Positions 1 through 7,250 of a stretch of DNA of 36,342 nt are shown in pieces. Below the pieces are notes generated by a model. It was not told the origin of the DNA, searched no databases, and saw only the letters and a program-made list of their open reading frames with translations. This stretch comes from Paludibacteraceae bacterium (GTDB lineage: Bacteria > Bacteroidota > Bacteroidia > Bacteroidales > Paludibacteraceae), in NCBI GenBank assembly GCA_017443145.1, contig JAFSPA010000011.1, positions 1 through 36,342 of the forward strand. Direction: 5' to 3'. Every line of letters starts with the position of its first letter. Within the stretch, counting starts at the first letter, position 1. A program made the position numbers and the translations under genes.

Positions 1-282
1 ACTCATTTCTTCCTCTCTAATTCGTTTGGCAAGTTCAAGTGCCGTCGAGCTATTTACCTGATTTTCAATAACTAAGAAGCCTCGTGGTCCGGAGCCTCTC
101 AGCCTTTTCGACACAAATCCTTGTTGTGCCATCACTCTGCCCAACGCACGCAAATCCATCGGGTGTTTGATGTTCCCATAGTACACCAACTGTGCCGAAA
201 TCTCCGCCGTCGTACGAAAAACCGCCGATTCGTTGCTTGATGGCACTGCCGTGTAATCCTTGCGCGTCTCTGCGTCTGATCT
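1..282 (-). pseudogene. Partial primase/VapE-like C-terminal fragment, possibly 5'-truncated
   Basis: Read on the minus strand, this frame is open from just after a TGA at 283-285 to the window edge and runs off the left side. The encoded segment has a pattern like the C-terminal winged-helix part of D5/VapE-type primase-helicases of Bacteroidetes mobile elements: a TTAEI start, then RALGRVMAQQGF, a basic stretch (SKRLRGSGPRGF) and a charged helix (ELAKRIREEE). No ATG occurs at its beginning (first in-frame ATG at 157-159), so the upstream portion seems lost or frameshifted. Another minus-strand frame, 286-65, has an ATG but reads like non-protein. Family assignment is weak. It could also be the start of an intact small gene using a rare start codon. 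Confidence 0.35.
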
Positions 283-381
283 TCATAATTTCTCATAACT
301 CTTTAGTTCTTATTGATTGTCCTCTATTATACTAAAAAGTCATGTCTTTGGCCTACTTTTCACAAAAATCTTTGATTTTTC

Positions 382-412
382 TTGCATATATCAAAATATT
401 TCCGTACCTTTG
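382..412 (+). promoter_or_regulatory. Bacteroidota promoter of the KilA-N gene
   Basis: TTG at 382-384, a 20-nt spacer, then TACCTTTG at 405-412 matches the Bacteroidota -33/-7 consensus (TTTG, about 20 nt, TAnnTTTG). The spacer begins with GCATATATCAAAA, a motif repeated in several other promoters of this window. The transcript would start near 418 and have a leader of about 80 nt. Confidence 0.75.
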
Positions 413-460
413 CACGCAAATTAAATTATGGCGAATTCGACATAATTAGAATTGCACTGT

Positions 461-482
461 AAGTGGTCGAATTTGACCACTT
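461..482 (+). promoter_or_regulatory. Perfect palindrome in the KilA-N leader (candidate operator)
   Basis: AAGTGGTC (461-468), six bases, then GACCACTT (475-482) is a perfect 8-bp inverted repeat 15 bp before the ATG at 497. A second palindrome, CGAATTCG, lies at 432-439. Position and symmetry suggest an operator or a leader hairpin controlling the KilA-N gene. The binding protein is not known; autoregulation by the KilA-N product is an inference. Confidence 0.5.
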
Positions 483-496
483 TAGAAAGATAAACT

Positions 497-1318
497 ATGG
501 CCAAACAGAAAGAAATAATTGTTAAGGATACTACTATCCGTACAATGTCGCAGAACGGCTATGACTATATCTGTATTACGGATATTGCCCGACAGAAGAA
601 TGATTTAGAACCTAACGTCGTTGTTGGCAACTGGATGCGTAATCGCAATACAATTGAGTATCTTGGTTTGTGGGAAATGCTTAACAATCCTAATTTTAAC
701 CCCATCGAATTCGAGGGGTTTAGAAATCAAGCCGGACTTAATGCTTTTACTCTTAGCCCTGCTCGATGGATAGATGCTACCAAAGCAATTGGGCTTATAA
801 GTGCTGCTGGTCGTTACGGAGGTACATACGCACAACGCGACATAGCGTTTAAGTTCGCCAGTTGGGTGTCCGTCGAGTTTGAACTCTATTTAATTAAAGA
901 ATTCCAGCGTCTCAAAGAAGATGAACAAAAAGCCCTCGGTTGGTCAGCAAAGCGTGAGTTGGCCAAGATCAACTACCATATTCACACCGATGCTATCAAA
1001 GAGCATCTTATTCCGGCGGAGATAGACCAGTATCATCGTTCGCTCATCTATGCTAACGAAGCCGATGTGCTGAATGTAGCATTGTTTGGAATGACTGCCA
1101 AAGAGTGGCGTGACGCTCATCCGGATGATAAAGGCAACATCCGTGATTATGCGACCATCAATCAACTAATCTGTTTGAGCAATATGGAGAACCTAAATGC
1201 GGTCTTCATCAATGAGGGAATGCCTCAACCGGAGCGTCTGCATAAACTTAACCAAATCGCTATCCAGCAGATGACCGTCCTTGAAACCGCCGGACAACGT
1301 AATGTCCTAAAAGCATAA
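497..1318 (+). CDS. KilA-N domain DNA-binding protein
   Basis: A 273-aa protein. The first half matches the KilA-N domain common in phage and mobile-element proteins of Bacteroidetes: a short beta-rich N-terminus, YICITDIAR, then VVGNWMRNRNTIEYLGLWE, NPNFNPIEF and a helix-rich end around RDIAFKFASWVSVEFELYLI. The C-terminal roughly 130 residues are helical and charged, and I do not recognise them. KilA-N domains are taken to bind nucleic acid, but the cellular role of this subtype is not established. The gene has its own promoter (382-412), a palindromic leader (461-482) and a terminator (1367-1389), so it is an independent unit at the head of the accessory block. It may be a regulator of the block or a phage-derived gene. 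Confidence 0.8.
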   Translation: MAKQKEIIVKDTTIRTMSQNGYDYICITDIARQKNDLEPNVVVGNWMRNRNTIEYLGLWEMLNNPNFNPIEFEGFRNQAGLNAFTLSPARWIDATKAIGLISAAGRYGGTYAQRDIAFKFASWVSVEFELYLIKEFQRLKEDEQKALGWSAKRELAKINYHIHTDAIKEHLIPAEIDQYHRSLIYANEADVLNVALFGMTAKEWRDAHPDDKGNIRDYATINQLICLSNMENLNAVFINEGMPQPERLHKLNQIAIQQMTVLETAGQRNVLKA

Positions 1319-1366
1319 CATACCGTCCCCTCCATGACGTTAAACCGGAGGGCATATTGAAATTCT

Positions 1367-1389
1367 AGAGCACACAAGTGCTCTTTTTT
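1367..1389 (+). terminator. Rho-independent terminator after the KilA-N gene
   Basis: AGAGCAC (1367-1373), loop ACAA, GTGCTCT (1378-1384) followed by a T run to 1389. A weaker inverted repeat, CCCTCC (1328-1333) with GGAGGG (1347-1352), lies just upstream. Confidence 0.8.
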
Positions 1390-1418
1390 ATGCCTTTTCC
1401 TAAAAATATCAAAAAATA

Positions 1419-1450
1419 TTTGCACATATCAAAAAATAATTGTAATTTTG
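1419..1450 (+). promoter_or_regulatory. Promoter of the DUF3791/DUF3990 cassette
   Basis: TTTG at 1419-1422, 20-nt spacer, TAATTTTG at 1443-1450. The spacer begins CACATATCAAAAAA, similar to the KilA-N promoter. The ATG at 1470 is only about 13 nt from the expected transcription start, so the leader is very short. Confidence 0.75.
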
Positions 1451-1469
1451 CGGCGCAAAATTGAAAACT

Positions 1470-1685
1470 ATGTCCACACGCACGGATGATATATCTTTAT
1501 TCCTTGCTTTTTGCATCGAGCAATACAAGCAACGGCATCATTTAACAGGAGAGCAATCAATGCAACTCCTCAATCAATATGGTGTGCTGGAATATTTAGA
1601 AGAATGTTATGAGCCTCTGCATACGCAAAGTGCACAGTGGATAATGGAAGATATTGACGAATTTATTAACAAAAGAAAACAATGA
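1470..1685 (+). CDS. DUF3791-like small protein (putative antitoxin partner)
   Basis: A 71-aa acidic helical protein. The pattern of FLAFCIEQYKQRHHLTGEQ, QYGVLEYLEECYEPLHTQ and IMEDIDEFI is typical of the DUF3791 family found widely in Firmicutes and Bacteroidetes beside DUF3990 genes. I chose ATG 1470 because a TTG further upstream would lie too near the promoter. Its last codon overlaps the start of the next gene by 4 bp (ATGA), implying translational coupling. By position (small, acidic, first in an operon with a probable ADP-ribosyltransferase) it is likely an antitoxin or accessory factor. That role is inferred. Confidence 0.75.
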   Translation: MSTRTDDISLFLAFCIEQYKQRHHLTGEQSMQLLNQYGVLEYLEECYEPLHTQSAQWIMEDIDEFINKRKQ

Positions 1686-2167
1686 GAGTTTATCACGGCA
1701 GTTTAGAGCGAGTCCCGACACCTGAAATTCGTCAGGCCGCCCGTACTCTTGATTACGGAATAGGCTTTTATACAACCACTTCGGCTAAACAAGCGGAAGA
1801 ATGGGTACGTAAAAGAATGCGTGACACCAATGCGCGCAAGGGCTATGTAAATGAGTATGAGTTGGACTTGAAGGCTCTTAAACAATTCAATTGTGCTATC
1901 TTCGATTCGCCTACGGACGAGTGGATAGATTTTGTGATGAGCAACCGCATGGATCGCCATTTTACACATGACTACGATGTTGTTTACGGCCCGGTAGCGA
2001 ATGACCGTGTATATGCGTGCTTTGCCCTATATGAAGGCGGCGTGATGAGCAAGCAAAATCTGCTTGCAGAATTGCGGACATACGATTTAGTTGATCAATA
2101 TCTGTTCCATACCGAGCGAGCACTTATAGCACTAACGTTTGTTAAAGCAAAAGAGATATCGTTATGA
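1682..2167 (+). CDS. DUF3990 ADP-ribosyltransferase-like protein (putative toxin)
   Basis: A 161-aa protein with the hallmarks of DUF3990: YHGS near the N-terminus (residues 4-7), LDYGIGFYTT around residue 24, QAEEWV, the central IFDSPTDEWIDFVMSNR, then DYDVVYGPVANDRVYACF and a C-terminal FHTERAL. The YHGS and DxGxGFYTT pair resembles the NAD-binding core of ADP-ribosyltransferase-like folds, so an NAD-dependent transferase activity is likely but unproven here. It overlaps the gene before it and the gene after it by 4 bp each (ATGA at 1682 and 2164), making a tight three-gene unit. The most economical reading is the toxin of a toxin-antitoxin or anti-phage module. Confidence 0.78.
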   Translation: MRVYHGSLERVPTPEIRQAARTLDYGIGFYTTTSAKQAEEWVRKRMRDTNARKGYVNEYELDLKALKQFNCAIFDSPTDEWIDFVMSNRMDRHFTHDYDVVYGPVANDRVYACFALYEGGVMSKQNLLAELRTYDLVDQYLFHTERALIALTFVKAKEISL

Positions 2168-2367
2168 GTGAGATTACTCAAAATAATCTGTATCTGATCT
2201 TGCCGTTCAAGGTGAGTCGGTTAGTTGATATGTTGTGCGCAGATGAGCATATCAGCAAGATTGAGGCTGTCCGCCGCGTTTATTCTTCTGCGATGTACAA
2301 AGAATTGGAGCAAGAAAGCACCAAACGCTGGCACGAAGGCCCAGCCTCTTTATACCAAACCATATAA
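2164..2367 (+). CDS. Small protein, third gene of the DUF3990 cassette
   Basis: A 67-aa protein. It starts inside the stop codon of the DUF3990 gene (4-bp overlap). The C-terminal part, with RVYSSAMYKELEQE followed by TKRWHEGPASLYQ, resembles the small proteins that commonly follow DUF3990 genes, some annotated as DUF3791 themselves. The N-terminal part (LYLILPFKVSRLVDMLCADE) looks like a short helical region. Likely the second small partner of the putative toxin. Which of the two small proteins neutralises it cannot be told from sequence. Confidence 0.65.
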   Translation: MSEITQNNLYLILPFKVSRLVDMLCADEHISKIEAVRRVYSSAMYKELEQESTKRWHEGPASLYQTI

Positions 2368-2506
2368 CCCCACCGCGGGTATCGCGCCCGTCAGATCTTA
2401 GACGTAAAATGGGATGACATGTTGAAATAATAACAGCGTTTATTGCGCTTTGTTCTTGGTACCAAAAATCCGCAAGTATTACGAGAATTTATAATATACT
2501 GAAAAT

Positions 2507-5500
2507 ATGTTCTTTCAGAATACCATCATAAAGACATACACCGCATTGCTTAATGAGGAGCAAGTGACAACCTCCTGGAATACCTACAAAGCGTATTTCC
2601 TCAACCCTGCCATTCAAGACAACATCCGCGCGTCCAAAGAAGAACAGTTCCAAGAGGGTTTTCTTCGGGAGTTGTTCGTAAAGGTGTTCGGTTATACGCT
2701 TAACCCGACGCCGGATTACAATCTTATCACGGAGCAGAAGAACGAGACCGACGCCAAGAAAGCGGATGGTGCCATCCTGCGTGACGGAAAGGTTATTGGT
2801 GTCATCGAACTGAAAGACCATAAGACTACCGATTTGAGCCATGTGGAGCGTCAGGCATTTGGTTATAAGAGCCAGCATAAAGATACGCGTTATGTGGTTA
2901 TTTCTAATTTTGAAAAACTGCGTTTCTATATTGACAATGCCGTAGAGCATATTGAGTGGAACCTATTCACGCTTACCGAAGAAGAATTCAAACAACTCTA
3001 TTTCTGTTTGTCGTGGGGCACATTGAGTCAAGACCTGCCGCTGAAAGCCAAGACGGAGAGTGTCAGCTCCGAAGACCAAATCACCCAACAACTCTATAAG
3101 GATTATTCCGCGTTCAAGCGGGAAATCTTTACAGATATCGTAGCCAATAACACAGACCAGAACACACCCAAAGAGCAAATCCTTCTTCTTTTCAAGAAGA
3201 CGCAAAAACTGCTCGACCGACTGCTGTTCATCTTCTTTGCCGAGGACTGCGGACTCCTACCGCCTAATTCGATGATCATGATTCTCGACCAGTGGGAGCA
3301 GTTGAAGGAAATGGACGAGTACGTGCCGTTGTACGCGCGCATCAAAAAGTATTTCGGTTATATGGACACCGGCTATCAGGGAAAGAAATACGAGATATTC
3401 GCTTATAACGGCGGCTTGTTCAAGCCGGACGAGGTGTTGGACGGATTGAAGATTAACGATGAACTATTGGCAAAGTTCACACGCAAGTTGTCCGAATACG
3501 ACTACGCGAGTGAGGTGGACGTGAATATTCTCGGGCATATCTTCGAGAACTCTCTTTCGGAGATAGAGGAAGTAACGGCACAAATCAATGCGGGAGAAAA
3601 GGCTACATCGGTAAGCAAACGCAAGCGGGACGGTGTTTTCTATACGCCGCAATATATCACCAAATACATCGTCGAGAATACTGTCGGGCGGCTTTGTGCA
3701 GAGAAGAAAGCGGAAATGGATATTGACGAAGCGGAGTATTTTGCCGACAAGAACCGCCAAACGGCAACCAAAAAGCGATTGTTGGAGAACTTGACCAAAT
3801 ACCGCGAATGGCTGTTGGGCATCACTATCTGTGACCCGGCTTGCGGTAGTGGCGCTTTCCTTAATGCCGCGCTCCGCTTCCTCATGGACGAGCACAAATT
3901 GCTCGATGAAATGGAAGCCAAGATAACCGGTTCGGCTATCGAGTTCCCCGGAGTAGAAAACAGCATCTTGGAGAACAACCTATATGGCGTGGACATCAAC
4001 GAAGAGAGCGTGGAAATAGCCAAGTTGGCATTATGGCTACGTACGGCTAAACCGCATCGCAAACTGAACTCGCTCAACAATAATATCAAGTGCGGTAACT
4101 CCCTTATCTCCGATCCGGCTATCGCCGGCGACAAAGCCTTTAACTGGCAAAACGAATTCCCACAAGTCTTTGCCAAAGGCGGTTTCGATGTCGTCATCGG
4201 AAATCCGCCGTACGTGCAGGCAGTTGATTCAGAAAAAGATTATTACAAGCAAAATTATCCAGCTGTTGAAGGACATATTGATTTGTTTGAAATATTCATC
4301 CAAAAAGGAATGAATATTTTGAAAGATAGAGGACAATTTGCGTTCATTAATCCGAATACTGTTTTATCAAACCTTTATTCTCAAAAACTTCGTAGGAAGA
4401 TGGTCTATGAGTATGGCTTACGCGAAGTTCTCAATTTTGGAATGGATGTCTTTGAGGATCCAACTGTTCATACCTGTATTATTTTGATGAACAAAGGATT
4501 ATCTTTCTCTGAAATACAAGTCAAACAGAAAATCAAATCAGCAGAGGATATTGAAAAACCATTTGATTATGCAGTACCAGTAAAAGATATAGAAGAAAAC
4601 AGCAATTTTTCGTTTGATTTAACGTTAAATGCTGCTGAACGTGCCTTATTTAGACGCCTTCAACATCTTTCCACTTTAGGGGATATGTGTTATCTTCGAC
4701 AATGCATAAAGACGGGGAACGACCCGGAATATGTAACCCAAACAAATGAAGAGCTTCCAGAACCGTGGAAAAAAACTCTACGAGGTAAAGGAATGGCACG
4801 TTACATAATTAAAGAAGAAAATGTATATCTGAAATACGGAAATTGGCTTGCACGAAATTGGAATAATAAGTCATTTTACGAATGTAATAAAATAGCCGTT
4901 AGGGAGACGGGAGATAGGATAAATGCATGTCTTGATACCGAGAATAGATACTTTTTAAGTTCTATCTATGCTGTATATCCTAAACAGGCCTATGATATTA
5001 GCACATTGAAAAAAATGTTAGCAATTCTCAACTCTCGTTTTGCTACATTCTTTGTGCAGAAGATAGCATTTGATTTAACAGAAGGTGCTTTTACCAAAAT
5101 TCGCACAAATCAGTTAGCACGCCTTCCTCTTCCTAATTTGGACGATGCTCAAAATTTAGTAGAACTAGCAGACGCCATGCTTTCTATAAACAAGGACTTA
5201 CAAGCCAAGCGTGCGCGGTTCTTGCGTCGTTTGCAGGATAATATGCCGGAGGTGAAAATAAACGGAGCTCTGGAGGAGTTTGATAAGCTCGATTTTGCGG
5301 GCTTTGTTGCCGAACTCAAAAAGCAGAAAATCAAACTCTCCCTTGTGCAGCAAGACGAGTGGGAAGAGTATTTCAACCTATACAAAGCCGCTTGCAACGA
5401 ATTATCCGCCAAGATCGCTGCCACAGACAAAGAGATAGACTCCCGAGTTTATGCGCTGTATGGTCTCACCGACGAAGAGATAAAGATTATAGAGGGTTAA
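2507..5500 (+). CDS. Type IIG restriction enzyme/N6-adenine DNA methyltransferase
   Basis: A 997-aa single-chain restriction-modification enzyme. The N-terminus carries a PD-(D/E)xK nuclease signature: D87 in KKADGAIL, then E101-L-K103 in GVIELKD. A helical linker follows, then the amino-methyltransferase core with SAM motif I DPACGSGAF starting at D443 and catalytic motif IV NPPY at residues 566-569. The C-terminal third is the target-recognition region, ending with the familiar TNQLARLPLPNL and a helical tail. It should methylate adenine in, and cut near, an unknown site. No separate specificity subunit is needed. The DNA from about 4,220 to 5,170 is much more AT-rich than the flanks (see findings), which points to exchange of the recognition domain. 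No clear promoter was seen in 2368-2506. Confidence 0.9.
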   Translation: MFFQNTIIKTYTALLNEEQVTTSWNTYKAYFLNPAIQDNIRASKEEQFQEGFLRELFVKVFGYTLNPTPDYNLITEQKNETDAKKADGAILRDGKVIGVIELKDHKTTDLSHVERQAFGYKSQHKDTRYVVISNFEKLRFYIDNAVEHIEWNLFTLTEEEFKQLYFCLSWGTLSQDLPLKAKTESVSSEDQITQQLYKDYSAFKREIFTDIVANNTDQNTPKEQILLLFKKTQKLLDRLLFIFFAEDCGLLPPNSMIMILDQWEQLKEMDEYVPLYARIKKYFGYMDTGYQGKKYEIFAYNGGLFKPDEVLDGLKINDELLAKFTRKLSEYDYASEVDVNILGHIFENSLSEIEEVTAQINAGEKATSVSKRKRDGVFYTPQYITKYIVENTVGRLCAEKKAEMDIDEAEYFADKNRQTATKKRLLENLTKYREWLLGITICDPACGSGAFLNAALRFLMDEHKLLDEMEAKITGSAIEFPGVENSILENNLYGVDINEESVEIAKLALWLRTAKPHRKLNSLNNNIKCGNSLISDPAIAGDKAFNWQNEFPQVFAKGGFDVVIGNPPYVQAVDSEKDYYKQNYPAVEGHIDLFEIFIQKGMNILKDRGQFAFINPNTVLSNLYSQKLRRKMVYEYGLREVLNFGMDVFEDPTVHTCIILMNKGLSFSEIQVKQKIKSAEDIEKPFDYAVPVKDIEENSNFSFDLTLNAAERALFRRLQHLSTLGDMCYLRQCIKTGNDPEYVTQTNEELPEPWKKTLRGKGMARYIIKEENVYLKYGNWLARNWNNKSFYECNKIAVRETGDRINACLDTENRYFLSSIYAVYPKQAYDISTLKKMLAILNSRFATFFVQKIAFDLTEGAFTKIRTNQLARLPLPNLDDAQNLVELADAMLSINKDLQAKRARFLRRLQDNMPEVKINGALEEFDKLDFAGFVAELKKQKIKLSLVQQDEWEEYFNLYKAACNELSAKIAATDKEIDSRVYALYGLTDEEIKIIEG

Positions 5501-5539
5501 GGGAAGTGTTGACGGAGAAGAAAAATTAGAAACCAAACT

Positions 5540-6424
5540 ATGGCAAACAAAATCTCTATACGATTCTACAAAGACAGCAAAGTACGTGGTGTCTGGGATG
5601 ATGAGCAGAACAAATGGTTCTTCTCGGTGCTGGATATCATAGGCGCCATCAACGAGCAGGAAGACTACCAGAAGAACCGTAACTACTGGAAGTATCTCAA
5701 AGCCAAATTGAAGAAAGAGCAAAGTGAACTGGTTAGTGCCACTACCCAGTTGAAACTACTTGCTCCGGATGGCAAACGTCGTTTGGCAGATGCCGTTGAC
5801 CATGATGGTGTAATCAAACTGGCAAAGTCCGTTCCGAACAATAAGGCGATGGCTTTCCTCGATTGGTTCACATACTCTGACAACTCCATTGATGGTCAGA
5901 GCCGCAAGAAAGCATATACGTTCTGGGAAAGCAATATCATTGCTGATGAAGAAGTCGGTACTGTCAAAGCCTTGCAGAAGATACACGCGTACATTTTCGG
6001 CGGACTATACGATTTTGCAGGGCAGATACGAACTAAAACTATCTGGAAAGATGGTACGCTCTTCTGCCGTGCGGAGTATCTCAAGGAGAGTCTGGAGCAG
6101 ATAGAAACAATGCCACAGAGCACTTTTGATGAGATAGTCGATAAGTACGTGGAAATGAATATAGCCCATCCGTTCATGGAAGGCAACGGACGCAGTACAC
6201 GTATCTGGCTGGATATGATTTTCAAACAGTCGCTACATCAATGCGTCGATTGGAGCATGATTGACAAGAAGAAATACTTGCGCGCCATGCACGCCAGTAC
6301 AACCGACGCCAAATACATCAAAGCCCTTCTCAAACCGGCATTGACCGACCAAATCAATGACCGCGAACTCTTCATGAAAGGCATCGACTATTCGTATTAT
6401 TACGAGCAAGAAGAAATAAACTGA
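5540..6424 (+). CDS. Bro-N-like / Fic domain fusion protein, probable AMP-transferase
   Basis: A 294-aa protein. Residues 1-110 resemble a Bro-N or phage-antirepressor-like domain (IRFYKDSKVRGVWDDE, FFSVLDIIGAI, then YWKYLKAKLKKE). Residues 120-270 are a Fic domain with the full catalytic loop HPFMEGNGR at residues 210-218, the motif used to transfer AMP to target hydroxyls. The C-terminus carries SYYYEQ, in the place of the (S/T)xxxE(G/N) autoinhibitory helix of class III Fic proteins, with Q replacing G/N. It lies 39 bp after the restriction enzyme on the same strand and may be co-transcribed. Possible roles are toxin or restriction-linked defence effector. The fusion to a DNA-associated domain suggests regulation through DNA or phage signals, which is inference. 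Confidence 0.85.
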   Translation: MANKISIRFYKDSKVRGVWDDEQNKWFFSVLDIIGAINEQEDYQKNRNYWKYLKAKLKKEQSELVSATTQLKLLAPDGKRRLADAVDHDGVIKLAKSVPNNKAMAFLDWFTYSDNSIDGQSRKKAYTFWESNIIADEEVGTVKALQKIHAYIFGGLYDFAGQIRTKTIWKDGTLFCRAEYLKESLEQIETMPQSTFDEIVDKYVEMNIAHPFMEGNGRSTRIWLDMIFKQSLHQCVDWSMIDKKKYLRAMHASTTDAKYIKALLKPALTDQINDRELFMKGIDYSYYYEQEEIN

Positions 6425-6431
6425 TTGAGCA

Positions 6432-6500
6432 ATGCAAGGTCACTCCGGCACACTGTTATCGGAAGACGAAGCAGCCAAATTGGACGAAATACTGTCGTAA
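6432..6500 (+). CDS. Possible 22-codon peptide after fic
   Basis: An ATG at 6432 opens 22 codons ending in TAA at 6500. The peptide has a protein-like end, SEDEAAKLDEILS. It begins 7 bp after the fic stop codon and precedes the terminator at 6615. It could be a small partner of the Fic protein, the remnant of a longer gene, or chance. Composition and placement are the only evidence. Confidence 0.3.
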   Translation: MQGHSGTLLSEDEAAKLDEILS

Positions 6501-6614
6501 TCCTTCAAACTTTTTTCGTACCCTTGCGCACACTTGCAGGTTGTCTTAGGACTTTATCGATTACAAATTTGAAAGATATACACAATAAGGATTATTCCGT
6601 TGTGTAAACATTCA

Positions 6615-6642
6615 GAGTGGGGCTCAAGCCTCGCTCTTTTTT
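6615..6642 (+). terminator. Rho-independent terminator closing the accessory block
   Basis: GAGTGGGGC, loop TCAA, GCCTCGCTC (6615-6636, two G-T pairs) followed by six T. It would end transcription of the restriction-fic unit before the dcw cluster. Confidence 0.75.
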
Positions 6643-7046
6643 CTCCCATTTGCCACTTATGGTTATTCAAAATAAATACCTGCTATATCACTCAACTTCT
6701 CTATCTTCATCAACCAACATACGCATCAGCTTGTATAAATTTCTCTCCACATTTTTATACAAGTCATTTCACATCTTGCTTAATCACGAATACTTACATG
6801 CTACCATCATTCACATATATCACATATTCACACTAAATCGTATCTTCATTCCCTTTATGTTTAAATTCTTTTTAAATTCATATTTAAATTGTTGTACTTA
6901 TCTCTCTTCGTTCGAACGATTATTTCGTTTCACTCACGGCTTTTATATAATCTTTCAAAAAAAAATCCTTGCACGTGTCGCAAAAATGTACCACCCTTGC
7001 AGCCGCAAAGGTTTTTACGTGTTTTAGAACGTTACAGGGAAATTGA
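6643..7046. other. Long G-depleted, AT-rich non-coding stretch
   Basis: No credible gene. A hand count of 6661-6900 gives 14 G against 55 C on the plus strand. It contains three near-identical TTTAAATT boxes at 6860, 6871 and 6883 (11-12 bp apart, about one helical turn) and the perfect palindrome CGTTCGAACG at 6909-6918. The open frames across it (6600-7101) lack protein-like composition. The role is unknown: upstream control region of mraZ, leader of an antisense transcript, or relic DNA. Confidence 0.6.
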
Positions 7047-7076
7047 TATGTTTGCCACCCCACATTTCACCACTTT
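7047..7076 (+). promoter_or_regulatory. Distal MraZ-box-like repeat beside a -7-like element
   Basis: TATGTTTG at 7047-7054 matches TAnnTTTG but has no clear TTG 20 nt upstream. Directly after it, 7055-7076 read on the minus strand contains GTGGTGAAAT then GTGGGGTGG, two GTGG-type boxes 10 bp apart. This mirrors the repeat at 7169-7186 in the opposite orientation. It may be a distal operator for MraZ. Confidence 0.4.
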
Positions 7077-7168
7077 GTTGAAAAGTCGGCTAAAATGTTG
7101 AAAAATCGTTAATTATGAGCAGAAAAAATTGTTAAAAACCTGTTTAAAAACATGTTTATAAATTTTTT

Positions 7169-7186
7169 GTGGTGAAAAGTGGTGAT
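7169..7186 (+). promoter_or_regulatory. MraZ-box-like direct repeat
   Basis: GTGGTGA occurs at 7169-7175 and again at 7179-7185, a 10-bp period. MraZ of other bacteria binds short G-rich direct repeats (TGGGN in E. coli) spaced by one helical turn upstream of its own gene. The repeat overlaps the -33 position of the mraZ promoter, as expected for autorepression. The assignment is by analogy. Confidence 0.5.
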
Positions 7187-7211
7187 ATATCAAAAATTTT
7201 TTGTATCTTTG
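7181..7211 (+). promoter_or_regulatory. Promoter of the dcw cluster (mraZ)
   Basis: TATCTTTG at 7204-7211 fits the Bacteroidota -7 element. The -33 position reads GGTG and lacks the usual TTG, so the promoter may be intrinsically weak or dependent on control through the overlapping repeat. ATG of mraZ is 39 bp downstream. Confidence 0.6.
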
Positions 7212-7250
7212 CGGCGTTTTTCAGAAAAAGCCGTAAAAGGCAGTAAAAAA

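Noticed and set aside
65..286. 73-aa minus-strand ORF starting with ATG
   Set aside because: The overlapping frame that stays open to the edge (1-282) has a much more protein-like composition and a primase-like pattern. This one does not.
6600..7101. Three overlapping ORFs of 70-136 aa
   Set aside because: They arise because the strand is poor in G and in stop codons. Composition is Phe/Ile/Ser/His-rich without any domain, and they lie after a terminator.
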